A stretch of 64,000 nucleotides of DNA, from positions 62,001 through 126,000 of the forward strand of contig JAHNUO010000039.1 of the NCBI GenBank assembly GCA_019787685.1, read 5' to 3'. Both the position numbers and the translations under genes were made by a program. Source of the stretch: Chiua virens (lineage: Eukaryota; Basidiomycota; Agaricomycetes; Boletales; Boletaceae). Below are positions 10,238-23,500 of the stretch, in pieces; the first letter of the stretch is position 1, and the number at the start of each line of letters is the position of its first letter. The notes below the pieces were generated by a model, which was not told the DNA's origin, made no database searches, and saw nothing but the letters and a program-made list of their open reading frames with translations.

Positions 10238-11030
10238 CTACACCTTCTCAACATCACGCTCTCGAGAACGTAGTTCGCTGTCCTTGGCCTGTTTCTCCCA
10301 CTCTGCCACCATTGAGCGGGGTGTAGTTCGCTTCAAAAGCATTGACAGGTAGAAGACATTGTGGATGGCCTCCCGTACACCCGCCGATACGTCCGATGGC
10401 TCGGAGTCATCTGACTGAGCTGCCAGTTCATCGTCTCCAGCGTCTCCGGAAATGAAGGTCGCCGCGCAGAAATAGTATACCGTTCTGATATCGATCGGAA
10501 TGCTGTCTTCGAGGGAAAAGGGCAATTGCGAGCCCGGCACGGTCTTGTACAACAAAAGTGATGCACTAAAGAAAAGGTAAAGGTAAGTATCGCACAGTGC
10601 CCCAAGATCAGATGAACGTAACGTTGTTACCCTTGCTATGCGGTATAATATGCGCTGCTTGACACAAATCCTCTTCCGCTCCTGTGATAGCGCAGCTGAG
10701 TCGCGCCCCTCAACATAATGACGGAAGGCCTGCTGTCGTGGAGTGAGTGCCGCTGAAGTGCATTGGGCATCTAGGGTCTGATGGTCCACAAACTAGTGAT
10801 GTAGTAATAGTTATTCTCCAGATTCTCGACGGATCGGATACTCTCATCATCAATAGGCCAGCCTCCTCGAGCTGCAGAAAGGTGTCCTTGGCCCCACAAA
10901 CAGCAAAGATGGCTGAGTCTTCGAAGTTCGAATATCGTCTCGCGGGATGGAGAGTGGACTGGAGATTGACTTGGAGATGGATGTGAACCATAGAATCCAT
11001 ATCAGACATAGTCAAATTCTGGATTTCCAT
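10238..11030 (-). CDS. Hypothetical protein, probably two or three exons
   Basis: No family is recognised. Exon 1 starts at or just after 11030 (a Met at MSDMDSMVHIHLQ is also possible) and includes FEDSAIFAVCGAKDTFLQLEEAGLLMMR. An intron with GT near 10840 and AG near 10795 fits. The second exon carries QTLDAQCTSAALTPRQQAFRHYVEGRD, ERKRICVKQRILYRIAR, then an acidic region (SGDAGDDELAAQSDDSEPSD) and a charged C-terminus ending at 10238. A short intron around 10630-10565 is possible. The start is only ~20 bp from the divergent WRAP53-like gene, so the two may share a promoter. There is no signal peptide or clear membrane segment. Confidence 0.4.
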
Positions 11031-11051
11031 TGCTCTTATGATAGCACAATC

Positions 11052-13004
11052 ATGAATACAGACCCCAGTTCAAGTCATCCATCCGAATATCCAACTTGGT
11101 ACCCGCCTTCCTATCATGTCACCAGCACAATCCCTTCGCTATTGTCGCCCCCTACAACACTTGAGAATAATTCTAGTATTCCCGACAACTTTCCCCGGAT
11201 AGCGAAATGGTGAACCTTTTCGAGATCATTGACTTGTCACACTGACTCGACTCCGCCTTGACGAAGGTGTGGAGATGGTTCCAGTCTGCTGGTCCAGTGC
11301 GAGAACAGGTCGTTCCAGACGTTCACAACGTGCGTGTTCCCTCCTTACCCTGTCCAAGTTTGGGATACACTGACTTCTGCTGACAGACACGATGAGAGTG
11401 GAAATTGTGAGCGTTAGCTCGACGCGATCGTTATTTATTCCATATCTCAGATTCATCGACCCGACAGCTTTGTCTCTTCCGTCCTGCTTAGTGCATGCCA
11501 AGACGTTCCCGCAATCAGCGCCGATTGTCGACTATGTCTGGTACCCTGGCGCGTCGCAACACAATCTGCCCGCGTTCTGCTTCGTCGCTTCCATCAGGGA
11601 CTGTCCTGTCAAACTGTTGGACGCGAAAGACGGTAGGGTGCGATCCCAACAACTTGACCTGATACAGGTTCTGAAGCCATCATCTGCTCCAGCTCCGCGC
11701 GTCGTATCCCATTGTTGATCACCGCGAACGACACGTTGCACCACACAGCTTGGCTTTCAATCTCTCTGGTGAGAGGTACGTGGTCATATTTTTGTCCTTG
11801 TGTTGGTGGAAGACATTCCCACATCACGTTCGCGCGCCGTCGGGTTTGAAACGTCACCGGTATCCACAGATTGTATTGTGGTTTTGAGGATGCAATCGAG
11901 ATATTCGACGTACAAAGACCAAGCGAAGGCGAGCGATTACCGACGACACCTTCAAAGAAAAGTAAAGATGGACTGAAAGGTGAGCAATCCAGCGTTGACT
12001 AGATTGTGTTTAATTCCTGGCCGGTTTTCCCCTCTCTTGCATGTCCCTTTTGTGTGTGTTACGAAAGGGATCGTCTCTACACTGGCTTTCTCTTACTCTC
12101 CAGAATATTATGCGGCCGGAAGCCTCACTCCAGCTTCCCATACGTCCGATAACATTGCCTTGTTCAATGAATCGACACTTGAGTCTGTCTGGTCGATTGG
12201 TGGTGTGGCAGAGTGGGAGAAAGGAGGCGTAACCCAGGTACGCACTGGCTATTTCGTGTTGGAACATATGCACCTTCCGGTATCTCACGCGCATCGTTTT
12301 CAGTTGTTGTTCAATCCTACACGACCACATATTCTGTATGCTGCCTTCAGGCGAAGCGAAAGACTATGGAGCTGGGATCTTCGAGGGGACACATCCGTAC
12401 CCCTCTGTTGTTTCTCCAGAGGGATTGGATCAAACGGATCTGGGAACAAGAATCTCACGAATCAAAAACTGCGGTTCGATGTGGAATGTACTGGGAGATG
12501 GCTGGCTTCCGGAAACCAGGTATGTTCGCTGGGCTATACTCGTCTTATCTTCAATTGGTCCTCCTAACTGGTTTTTACAGGTCGGAGAGATTGTGATGTA
12601 TGATTTGGAGACCGGAAGCAGTGAAACTAACGAGGAAGAGGTCGGGTCAGAGGCAAGACAGACTGGACCTACGCTACTGTATGAGGCGCATGGTGGTAGG
12701 TTGATGGTCTCCTCTCAGGGTCTTCCTTCAATACTCATCGCTGGGGTTTCTTGCAGACTCCGTCGGTGCAGTCGCATTCCATCCACTCGAAGCAAAACTA
12801 TTGTCGATTTCAGGTTCACGACATTTTGATGATCTAGCAGTCGAATCGAGCATTGTGGTAGATTCCGAATCTGACTCTGACTCCAGTGACGAAGCGAGAG
12901 AAAACGTTGTTACGGCGAGAAAAATGAGGGAGTGTCCTCAGCCATCAGTCCGCGATGCGTCCATCAAAATATGGGATTTCAGGGAACCGATGGGACCTGA
13001 ATAG
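11052..13004 (+). CDS. WRAP53/TCAB1-like WD40 repeat protein
   Basis: The exons join into one WD40 protein: [21 protein letters not shown]...FPRIAKW | [20 protein letters not shown] | ...[33 protein letters not shown] | [19 protein letters not shown] | [20 protein letters not shown] | IVSTLAFS...EYYAAGSLT | [42 protein letters not shown] | [12 protein letters not shown] | [26 protein letters not shown], to a stop near 13004. Phases fit at about eight GT-AG introns of ~45-85 nt. The CWY-like block, the CGF-EDAI-IFD block and the CWDLR-like block match telomerase Cajal body protein 1 (human WRAP53), which binds the CAB box of telomerase and scaRNAs. The C-terminus has an acidic Asp/Ser stretch before a last WD-like IKIWDF. 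The exact start of the exon beginning near 11475 is uncertain. Confidence 0.7.
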
Positions 13005-13240
13005 GGTTTGTACTTGCATATTCCACGTCATAGATAGGAGTTACGGTCGACACGTTAGCTGCCAATGCTACCCTGAAGGTATGGGTCGGTGCATCGGTTG
13101 TGGTTCCCTTACTGAGCACACGGTGTAACTTGTGGTCATAATCATAGCATAGCATGGCCGGTTGTGTAAAACATGATGATAATGGAAGAAAGATATGTGA
13201 ATGCGATGCGAGTATGACCACGAGAATCAACCGGCTATGA

Positions 13241-13911
13241 TCATACGACCGTGCCAGCTTTTGCTGCGATACGAGGCCAGAGATCAGCCTGTGAATGGGA
13301 ATGAGAACTTTACTCAGAAAAAAGAGAAACCATACACATACACATTCTTTTGCTACAGGGCCGACAATGACGGAACCCTTCATGTCACCCTTGTTGTTGA
13401 CGATGACACCGGCGTTGTCCTGCAGCGACACTAGTTGAGCCGAGATACAGCATCATCCAATACAGGAGACGAACCTCAAAGTAGAGGAAAACACCATCTT
13501 TCCGCCGCCAAGCCTTGCGCTGGCGGACGACGACGACAGGCATGGCTGGAAGACACAATAGGATCAGAATAGTCACAAAAGGTCGCCCGCGCACGTGCGA
13601 TCCGGCACGTTTCGGGGAAAGAGGAATACGCACTCTTCTTTCTCAGTTCAGGCTTTCCCTTCTTCACAGAGGCGACCACCATGTCGCCAACACCTGCATC
13701 TGGTAATCTGTTGAGACGTGCACCGAACCCGTATGGTTCGATCAAGAAGAGGGATTTAGCGCCACTGTTGTCTGCGCAGTTGAGCACGGCACCGACGGGC
13801 AGACCGAGCGTGAGGCGGTACTTCTTTCCGGTGACACCGACTGTCGCGAATCTATGAGTGAGAGACCATGTTGAATATTTTGAACGTAGACGTACTTTTT
13901 TCTTTTGCCAT
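13241..13911 (-). CDS. RPL23: 60S ribosomal protein L23 (uL14)
   Basis: A clear uL14 protein encoded in several exons. Exon 1 is 16 nt (MAKEK plus one base, ATG at 13911-13909). An intron GTACGT...GACAG follows, then [30 protein letters not shown]...[30 protein letters not shown]; intron; [23 protein letters not shown]; intron; [26 protein letters not shown]; intron; [15 protein letters not shown] and a TGA at 13241-13243. This covers the whole family length (~140 aa) with the conserved core intact. It is part of the large ribosomal subunit near the sarcin-ricin loop and intersubunit bridges. It is tail-to-tail with the WRAP53-like gene, ~235 bp apart. A short TG run lies just upstream of its start (13945-13962). 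Confidence 0.93.
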
Positions 13912-14425
13912 GGTTTACCAGATGATTGTGAACGACGTCGTGATGATGTGTGTGTGTGTGTCACTACATCAAGGTTTCGTGCCGACACTCGGCATCTCAA
14001 ACCTTTACAGTTTGTCGGGAACAGCCGCATCTCTTCGCCACTCCGAGTCTTACTAACTTACATAGTAATACATTGATCTGGCTACGTCATCCCCGGAAAC
14101 GATACGGATTATGAAACGGATACATTTCCTACGGAAAAATGAAAACACGCGCTTCCCAGAAATGCGTCACAAAGATTCCAAGACAAAAGTAACTAGTTAA
14201 GAGACATCAGGGCCGCAGCCGTCACAGTCGTATCATGACACGAAGCAATTCAATGGAACGATGCAATGCGATTCTTTCCGTCCAGGGATCTTTTCGAGCC
14301 ACCATTGTTCCAATTTTTCCATTCGCCATGCCGCCCCCCGTGGGGTTTGCTAGGTGAAGCGGATGGAGTCTACAATGTTCAGATATCAGTAAACCGACGA
14401 ATGCAACCTACAACTGTCTGTCAAC

Positions 14426-16486
14426 TTACCCCAGCCTGAAAATTGGAATGGACTGCGTCAGAAAACGATTAGATTCGAAGATGGACAACCCAACATACCT
14501 GCGTGGAACAGCCTATCGTCGTGTCCGTAACTGTGCCAGTAGCACTACCCGTGCCACACGGAGGGATTGCACTTGAAGTCGGGACCGATGTAGTGGAGCC
14601 AATGGCACCCGTTGCAGCGGAAGTAGAACTCGAAGTAGCAGTGACACTATTCGTGGTATTTCCCGACGCGCTGGACGGTGCTGCAGACGGTACCGAGCTT
14701 GTGGCCGATGTACTCGCAGCATTTGTCGCTCCAGCAGAGCCAGAAGATGCGGCCGTGGATGCTACATTCGAGACAGACTGTGTCGCGGCTGTGGTGACAT
14801 TATTCTATGGTCACAAAGACCACGTCAGTCGGTCTGAACAATAGTATCACGAGGCAACCTACCCCCATGATCCCCTGTAATATTTGGGTATTGATGGTCG
14901 CGGCTGTAACGACACCATTCCCGTCCGTGGTAAGCGTGACCGGATTCATGACATTCAACAATGCCGTGCAACCGAGACCTACACTTTGCATCAGACATGG
15001 CCGAATGCACGGGGAAATGAGCACCCACCAGGAGCTGGTCCAAACGAGGCGGAGAACCTCATGGCTAGGAATGTGAACAAGTTGTTCGCCATGCCGGCAG
15101 CGGGTGATCCAGCATTTGTGAATAGGCCCTGGTTGCCGTTGACAAAGATACCTCCTTGAACGATTTGCTGACTACACGGTTGGTTGATCAAATTGCCACG
15201 GGGTTCTGTGCTACATATGCACATACCAATAGGTCATAGCCGACGCATTGTTGTTGTCTGCCTGTGGCTGTCCAGTACCCTCACGGTAAAGGTTTACTTT
15301 GTCGAGCGACTGTTGCCCGTTGACAAGCACCATCGGGTCATTCAGAGGCACTAATGCAGGCCCGCCGGCTGGCGGGAAGAAATTGGCTAGTAGTTCCTAC
15401 ATTTCAAAATATCAGTTCAAGTCCGTGCAAGTGACAGACGTTACAAACATCGGTCGCAAGTGCAGGGCCATTTCCAGCTGGACAAGTGGTACAAGGGTTT
15501 TGATAAGGAGCGCAACCGAGTGAGGGGTAAATGAATACGTTGAGGAGTGCATTGTCAGAAGCTATCATGACAGTTATGTCAGTAAGGCATCCATCGATGT
15601 TCGATAGGTCGAGCTTCACCGTTTGACAACTCCTCCGCACTGGGGTTGGCCTTCGTATTGGCTGGAGTATTCTGAGCAAGGGTGTTATTTCCTATGAGAA
15701 GGTACGTTGTGACCACATTGTCTGATTGATCCTAGAATATAGTGGTTACATGAACGCGTTCACGAAGAGGAAGGGACTACTTGCCTGATCAACGATGCGG
15801 AAATCGTGAGTAGTAGGGCATCCTTGCCCACCCGATCCGGTGCCAGGCGCTGGAAGTTTGGTAAGACCATTGTTTACAGCAGTCTTTGCGGCGTTGAACC
15901 ACGCTTGGCCATTACAGTGTGCGAACTACAAAAGATGACTTCGGATAAAGCTAGCACGGGGGAAATGCCATTCCTACCTGGCCAAAGACTGAATTGCCTA
16001 GACCGTTCACACATCCCCCCGTATTGCCGGTGAGTGTAAGCGTAGCAGCATTGCTGCCAAACCAGATACCAACGACCGCGTTGTTCGGAAGTGTGGGGAC
16101 GATCGGGGGGATAAAGAAGCCAGTAGCGGCATCCCGTTGCGCATTCTGGTTATTGTTCTGGTTATTTCCTGTGGGAACCATTCCGGCATTTATGACGAGA
16201 GGATTGTAGATTTGAATGTTGCCTGTCGCGGGATCGAGGATTGCGGCTTCAACAAAGGCGCCTTGGTTGGCAAAGTCTAGTTGCTGGTACGGACATTCAA
16301 CATGAATTAGGAAGAACCGAGAGTACATGGTGCACGTACGTTGCATCCGGTCAACATGTAGGGGGTAGCTAGCCCTTTCGCAGTGAGAGGGTCTGCAGGC
16401 ACTTGCAACTGACAATTCTGCGAACGAACGACACCAACCCACGACAACAAGGTCACAGAAATACAAAGGCGCGTAGAATACCGCAT
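14426..16486 (-). CDS. Secreted Ser/Thr-rich hypothetical protein
   Basis: The start is ATG 16486-16484: MRYSTRLCISVTLLSWVGVV followed by RS-QNCQLQVPADPL, a clear signal peptide with likely cleavage before QNC. Following exons, separated by ~50-60 nt introns, encode QLDFANQGAFVEAAILDP, PTLPNNAVVGIWFGSNAATLT, NGQAWFNAAKTAVNNGLTKLP, PTTHDFRIVDQDQSDNVVTTYLLI, MVLVNGQQSLDKVNLYR, QGLFTNAGSPAAGMANNLFTF, and a final Thr/Ser/Ala-rich stretch (TAASSGSAGATNAASTSATS type) typical of O-glycosylated fungal cell-wall or secreted proteins. Scattered Cys residues suggest disulphides. The family recurs in basidiomycetes as uncharacterised secreted protein; no catalytic motif is seen. The last exon is uncertain: reading ...SIPIFRLG to a TAA at 14428-14426 is simplest, but GTAAGT at the same place could be another donor. 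Confidence 0.65.
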
Positions 16487-17128
16487 CCCGCCAAGGAAGA
16501 GAAAAAGGTAAAAAGGAGGGTGTGCCTGCCAACCAAAAGAAGAGGTCTCAGACCTAGATCAGGGATGCAGCAGCTAGTTAGCGGATCAGTCATGAGCGAA
16601 TGTCCTGTATTACCTTGTCGCCCACTAGGAGAATGGAAGAAAGGTGAAAGTGCGAAAATGATGGAAAACGGAACTGCAGCCAGATGTCCTGGAATTTATC
16701 TGATACAACAAGACATTCCCAAGGGTCACAACCGTCACTATGAGACCGCATGGGTGACTTTCCGCCGGTTTATGCTCCTATTGTATTGCAGAATTGGAAA
16801 CCGAAGACGCTGTCAATCGAACAAAGTGCCAACTTGAACGTGCATGCCAGTGTTATAGATGTCACGAATATTGAGTTGCTTGCCACGCACAGTGAACATA
16901 GTACTTACGAAACGCTTGATTATGAGTATGATAGCGTTCCCTGATGGACGCTGCTGAAAGGGGATTGTCAGTACTCCCCACTGAGAAAGTGGGTGCCTGT
17001 GACGACAGTTGCTTGAGTTTGTGTCCAAGGCAACTACTGAGTGCTGAACACCAATGAGTCACCGCAATTATATCATCTGAATCAGCCTCTAATAACGGCC
17101 TAGGAGGTTATCCGAAACGAGTCACAAC

Positions 17129-20100
17129 ATGGCAAGTTATTTAAAATACACACGAGCGCCGGAACCCCGGGAAGTTTCCTTCGAACACTACGTCGGTTTG
17201 AAGCCCGAGTGCTCGAATCCCTCAGTGCTCGTCATACCCGCTATGCATGATCCGAAAAAGCCCCTCACGATCACCCTCACAGAGCCCGTTGTCTTCCTGC
17301 GCTCTTCGGATCCTTCGGGTCGACTTCCACCGGGTTCAAATGACCCATCTGCCCTCGTGAGAGGGATACTCACTCTCAATGTCGTCAAGCCAGTCGTGAT
17401 TTCCAGTATCGAAGTGGAGCTGACCGGTCTGTTGACAATCTATCATTCAGAAGGTTCGTGTCATCACAGATCTATCCTGACTCGGGCCGACTAACACTAC
17501 TTGCCGCATTCATCCCCGCCTTTGTTCCCGCGAATCTCGCTGTCCTCATTCCTCACCCATTCGCGCAACGTATAGGAGTCATCGGAATTACCTCGCGTCA
17601 TCCAGAGCCCTTAGAGAAACACAAAGTCTACTCCTCAATTTCCGCCGTCTTTCGCGCTGACCATGGGCCCCATGGAAGACGTCCCGCGTCTGTGGGGCCT
17701 GGGTCATCTGCTCCGAAATATGATAATGAACTCGAGCACGTAGCGATTGTATCGTCCTGTCGGCCTTCACCGCCTCGAAGAAATTATGAGCGCCGAAGTG
17801 CTGTTAGTGAGCATCTACTCTTGTCTCCTATGACATCGAACTTGGTCCTTTCCATATGTCAACTTTTATTTGTGTCATAGGCGTTCCTCCCGATCTCGGC
17901 CCCACTCCACCATATACTCGTATGGCCCAGTCCCCAACTACAGATCAAACCATGGTTTGTGCCCCTGTCGAAGATCCTACGCAGACACCCGAGCAACTGA
18001 GACGAGCTTTGAGCGATACTTTGGAAGGGCAGGCACATCGGAGTAAGTTTGGTCAGATACCCTGTCAGTCTCGAAATCCCTTTACTCAAGTGATCCTTCG
18101 ACGTTTTCCATGGTAGTCCATCCGCCTTCAACGCCATCTTCTCCTCCCCACACTACACCCTCTAACGTGTCCAGCGAATCATTTTATCGACGCAACGACA
18201 GTAACCACGACGTGGCCTTCTCAAGTCGCTATGTTGAAGGTGACACATCACGTCACAATACCGCTGAGAATCTAGTCATTCTATCTCATCGCGGCCATTC
18301 AACTGGTCGTCCTCCTCGCGCACACTCCCCTGGAGATACCAACCGGACTCGGCCTCCCATAGGCAGGAATAGCCGTGACTCTTCAGAGGCACCAGCTGGT
18401 CATTCTCACTTGCGCTTCTCTCTCGGTTCCGTTCTGGATGCATTCGCGCATAAGCCGCGGGGCGTTCAGGTTTCTGGATCGGAAGAGAGGGAACGTGGAC
18501 GACCAAGGGACAGGAACCCACCTGGAGAGCAGAGTAGAACGGGCACGCTTGAAGTTGATGACGGCATCGCTGGTACTCTGAACGGGAGGCAACTAATGTC
18601 AAATACATCTCACCCGAATGGCCATATGGAACGTCGAGAACACCATTTGCTTGGCCTTGGTCGCCTCCTTGGTTTGGAGCGTGTGCACGAGAAGTATGGT
18701 GAACAAAAGCACACTGGAGGTTGGGGGGAATTTACGCCAGGTAATTTAATCGTTGTCTTGGCGCTTCACACGGTCGTGTTAATGATATTTAAACTCACAG
18801 GTACCTACAGTTACCCGATCTCCTTCCTGCTTCCACCAAACCTCCCACCATCATTTACTGTTCCTCATGGATCACTTACATACGCCATTAAAGGCGTGGC
18901 TCATCGACCTGGCACATTTGCCTCCAAGTTCTCCTGCCATGTTCCACTTTCAGTCGTTGCAGCACCGGCTCTTGGAGCTGGGGAAAGCAGTTCACCCGGT
19001 GAATCTGGACCGTTGCTCATTCAAAAACAGTGGGAAGGAAAACTCGCATATACGTTCGGACTAAGTTCGCGCTTGTTCATTCTTAGCCCTCAGCGCAATT
19101 CAGAAACGACGACGGACGAAACCATGGGCGCGAATGCAGAATCCTTGCCGGTTGAAGCGGAAGTGAGATCCGAAGCAGAGTATGGTACGGCGACGCTGGA
19201 TCTCACTCTCCAACCCCTCGAAAAAATCAAGATCTGGAAATTCGGCGTATTTGTTGACCAGCGTATTAGCTACGCGGATGAAGAAGGAAGAATTCTCAGA
19301 GATGATGACAAGAAGCGAACCAGCCTACTGGAAGTGCAGGATATATGTCCGGCGGAGGACATCCGTCTACTAGATGATGAAGAATTGATGCATAAGAACA
19401 AACATAAGACCAAACACGACCAGGCAATTCCGCTCGTTCCAACGCCTATCTCACCACATCGATCACCACTCTTGCAATACCTTCCACCTTCTGCTGACCC
19501 ATCGATTCTGACAGGTCCTGGTCCATACACGCTCACCGCGAACCTCAGGCTCCCAGGTGAAGATAGTGGGCTGCACTTTACTGTGAAACACAAGAGTTCG
19601 AGTGTCAGGGTGGTGCATTCTTTGCGGGTCGTTCTGCGGGTGGAGCGGGTCAGTGACGAACAACCTCATGATCATGAAGACGGAGAAAATAAGAAAATGT
19701 TTGATATCGCAGTGCAGACCCCAATTACTATACTTTCCGTGAGCTCTCCATCTTCCTGGGTAGATACGTGCTACCATCTCAAACCAACATCTAGTATGAT
19801 TCCATCCCGGAGTACCAGATACCCCCTAGGTATTGCGAGTTTATAGAAGACAGCTTGCAAACGTGGCAGTCAAGTATCGAGGGATCCATGGAAGACGATA
19901 GGGATGGCATGGCACCTAGTTCGGCGTCGTCTCTCGCAAGTACAGACGGCGCTGGACAGTCGTACCATCTAGTCGACGAACTTCGCCGCGGCTACGATGA
20001 CGCCAGATTACCCTCGCGTGCATGCGGGAGCGGTCATCCGCACCCTCTTCTACCGGCAACACATCTGCATTCCCATCCGTTATCACCTAGTGGGCTACAT

Positions 20101-20346
20101 GAGGTAGGCTCGAGTAGCCATTCCCCGAGACATTCACGTCATTGGCACCATCATTCACATTCGGCGTCTTACACCGTGTCTACATTCCATGTCCACGCTC
20201 ATCCACACTCAACCCCCGTGTCGACACCGCTTTCATCGCGTCCACCTTCGCCGGTGATACGGTACGAGCGGCTCGTGTCAGGATTAGAAAGTGAGGCCGG
20301 GGTGGCCCCTCCCTCATACGAGAGCATTTCGTCGGTTTCCGAATAG
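17129..20346 (+). CDS. Alpha-arrestin (arrestin-related trafficking adaptor)
   Basis: Multi-exon gene from ATG 17129. The N-terminal arrestin sandwich reads PLTITLTEPVVFLRSSDPSG, VRGILTLNVVKPVVISSIEVELTG; a long Ser/Arg/Pro-rich insertion follows (about 18110-18640), then the second part: TYSYPISFLLPPNLPPSFTV, GSLTYAIKGVAHRPGTFASK, ATLDLTLQPLEKIKIWKFGVFVDQ, YTLTANLRLPGEDSGLHFTVKHKSSSVRVVHSLRVVLRVER, FDIAVQTPITILS. After an intron the tail begins YDSIPEYQIPPRYCEF and ends PPSYESISSVSE. PPRY and PPSY are PPxY motifs, the docking sites for WW domains of Nedd4/Rsp5 ubiquitin ligases, so this is probably an adaptor for ubiquitylation of plasma-membrane transporters. A hydrophobic stretch read at ~18740-18800 is an intron, not a membrane helix. 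The His-rich segment near 20100-20220 is notable. Confidence 0.8.
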
Positions 20347-20518
20347 ATGATCAGTCACCGTTTTTCGTGGATGCAGATTGATGTTATCATTATCTTTTGT
20401 GTAACAAGCGGCATTCGTCGGAGCTCCGATTTATACGTCGTAGCAAGTGAAAGGACTCCATTTGTACTTCCATTACCCTCTAACGCGTTCATGAGGCACT
20501 TGCCACGGAACACCTTTA

Positions 20519-23500
20519 TTAACGTGAGTTATTAATCCAACACAATACACGGATGGGAACAAGAGAGCACGAACCCAAAATTTTGAAAATAGCTTCTTCG
20601 GTCTCCGACGCGACAATTCTTCCTGGAAGACAATGCGTGAGACTCGGTATTCACATCGCAGGGCTGCCTACCTTCAGAGATCTTCTGCCTGGTGCGTGGG
20701 TCACGCAAGACCCCGGCATAGAGACCACGTTGGTTGAGGGAGTATCCGTGCTTGTTCGCCTTCAGCCTCATCGCACGGTTGAACTGGGTTGTATAAGTTC
20801 GTGTTGCGACGTTCATAATGTGCCAGAAACACCTACAATATTGTCACCCTGTGAGACGGTAAGATTAAATCGAAGTCGTGCAAGATCTGTAGGATGCTTA
20901 CCGTATAATACAGCAACGCAGCGCCTCGGCTGACCCAGGGTACAGAGAGGAAGTCAATCCTTCGTCGTTTGGCACCATGTTCAGGCAGTTTACACAGGCC
21001 ATGATATACCAACTCAAGGTCGGAAAAATCGTCGGGCACGGCCAAATCCTCAGTGATAATGCCTGCCGCATGCAGTTTCTCCAGCAAAGTACGCAATACC
21101 CCTGCTCAAAGTCAACTGGTTGGTCAAGCATTTGTCAAAAGTTCCAGGGAAGCACACCTTGGTGCGTCTTTCCATCCGTGGTTGGTCGAGTGATCAAGAT
21201 GTCAATGTCTCCACAATCAGCCTTCCCCCTGCATGGAAATATAAAAAGGGTTAAATGCGGACGCTCGCTCTGGTGCCCACCTTCTATAGCTTCCCATGAT
21301 TTCAATGAACAATTTGTCATCGATGCCGAATGCTGTGTCAAATTTGAACGAAGGCGACCACGTTTGTGTATGGAAAATGACGTACCTATGGGCTTGATCA
21401 TCTCAAAAATTCTGCGTGCTTCCTCGCGAGGCATCCTCGAATTTATGTCTATATGGAAGGTGCGTCAAGGACGACGAACTAGAACGCATAACGGACCATC
21501 ATAAAACTTCAAACCAATTTCCTGTGACGTCGATAGTTTCAGTCCACCTTTCCTAGCTCGAACATCATCCAGCGTTCTGAGCCCGCTTGCGAACCAAGCA
21601 AATGCAATACACCGCCCTGAGGGTATGTTGAGCATTGATAACGAGCAGAAAATACGACCGCCACTTGCCAACGCCGTAAATTCCTTGGAAAACTTTGGTA
21701 GATGCAACATCTTCTGTATTTTCGTATCTGATACGCCTGAGGTCCCCTGTGTTGACGATCTCCATGATCTATCCGTCACGATTGAATAACAAGCAATCCT
21801 CGACACGTCCCGGGTACCACACCTTTAGTGCAGTCTTCTCGCCAACGCCGCGGATGGAACGTGCTTCGCTGAACGACTGAATTGGTTTAGGATAATTTCG
21901 TAAGGCAGGGATACCTGTGCCATCTTCAGTGACAGAACTCCGCTACAATATCGAATATCTTCTCACATTTTCCATAGCTGTATGCACGCCACCGATCATC
22001 CTCGGATGATTTTGCTTTGTGGAGCTCCATAAGTTCTTCCAACTGCCCGATATGTCAGAAGACACGCATTCAAAGTTTCGAGAGCATTACCTTGTCGACA
22101 ATATGTTGATTGACACAGGAGGTTGATTTGTATCCCTTGATGTCGCATGCAAATCCCTAAAAAGGGGAAAGAAAGTAAAAGGGAGAGGAGAGGGAAAAGA
22201 TCAGGTCCTGTCCTCAAGAAAGTAGCCAGCTCACCCTTCTCGGTACTGGTCCTCGGTGGTACTCTATATCGTCGTCTCCGTCATCTGAATCTGATATATC
22301 TCGATTCCACTAGAAGGAAAGTAATAGCACTGTTCAGATCTCCGATTGTCATACTAACCTTGGCTTCATGATCGACCCTCGCCTGGGCATAGTACTCCAA
22401 AAGGGGATCTTCGTTTTCTGAGGTCTTCTCCGAAAGTACATGGGCATCGGATTTGCGACTGTCGATAACTTTGAAGTCAAGAGCAAGAGGTGGTAAAACG
22501 GTCAGAGGAACATTCCGTTCTCGTTCTTCACTCCCCTGGGAAAAATTGCTGTAATTAGGGTAAGCATCGAACGGCAAGATCTTGGAATGCTGACACGTAC
22601 GAGATGTGACTGATGTAACTACTGTTGTCACTTTTCCTTGTTAGCTCGTCGTCTGCTTTCCCGTGCCGCTCACCCCGGCGTGCATTCTCCCAGTCGCACC
22701 CGGCATCAATACGTTCCGGAAAGGCGCCATGTATAAACTCGAAATCAAGTTGTTCACTTGAGTCTACACATTCTGAGTCGTCTGCACCCTGTGGGCCTGT
22801 ATCATTCCCGGACCCACCCAAGGGTAAATCCGATACACGCTTCCTTGCCCGACGATATCCCGAGACAACCCAATCCCACGTGACAGTGGGGATATTGTCA
22901 GGTATGTCTGATAAGGATCTCAGTGAGAGTGCTTTCAGTGTATGGTGCACGCCTGCATCTGTCACGATGTGCGTCACGACGGTCGGATCATATTTTGGAA
23001 CGAGTGTGCCTCCATGCTTCACAATCTGGAGGAAAGCTGGTCAGCACATGTCCGACACTGCCCCACTTTTTAAACAGAACAAAGCCATGAGATAGTCGGC
23101 ACCCAACGACACCACAAATTAACCATACAGCATTGGCCCATAGGTGCGGACCGCGGGCGGTCATGAGTGAGAATCGAGAAGGATGCGAAATGACTCACAT
23201 ATTCCATGCGTCCCCGTGTTGTGGTGCTCGCGTACATCATGTCACCACCAACGTAAAATATATGTTTTCCTTTGAGATAATTCATCTTCTGCTTGAGAGG
23301 GGGCTCAAGACACGATTGCAGTTTCTGAGCGAATTCCAGGGGGGTGATGAGTCTCAGGCTATCCTTCACCTGCTTACTGGTGGCAGACACTTTCTTGGTC
23401 CTTCGACCACTATTTACCGGCTTACGCGCCTTTGGTTCAGTTGAGACGGGTATATTGGATGATGGTGGTGGCGCCACACTAAAAGGAACGTGAGAATCCC

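Noticed and set aside
14503..14844. 113-codon plus-strand frame, Val/Ala-rich
   Set aside because: Antisense shadow of the Ser/Thr-rich tail of the secreted protein gene on the minus strand.
18720..18800. Hydrophobic stretch in the arrestin gene read as a transmembrane helix
   Set aside because: It begins with a GT donor and ends with an AG acceptor, and removing it restores arrestin-domain continuity (GTYSYPISF); it is an intron.
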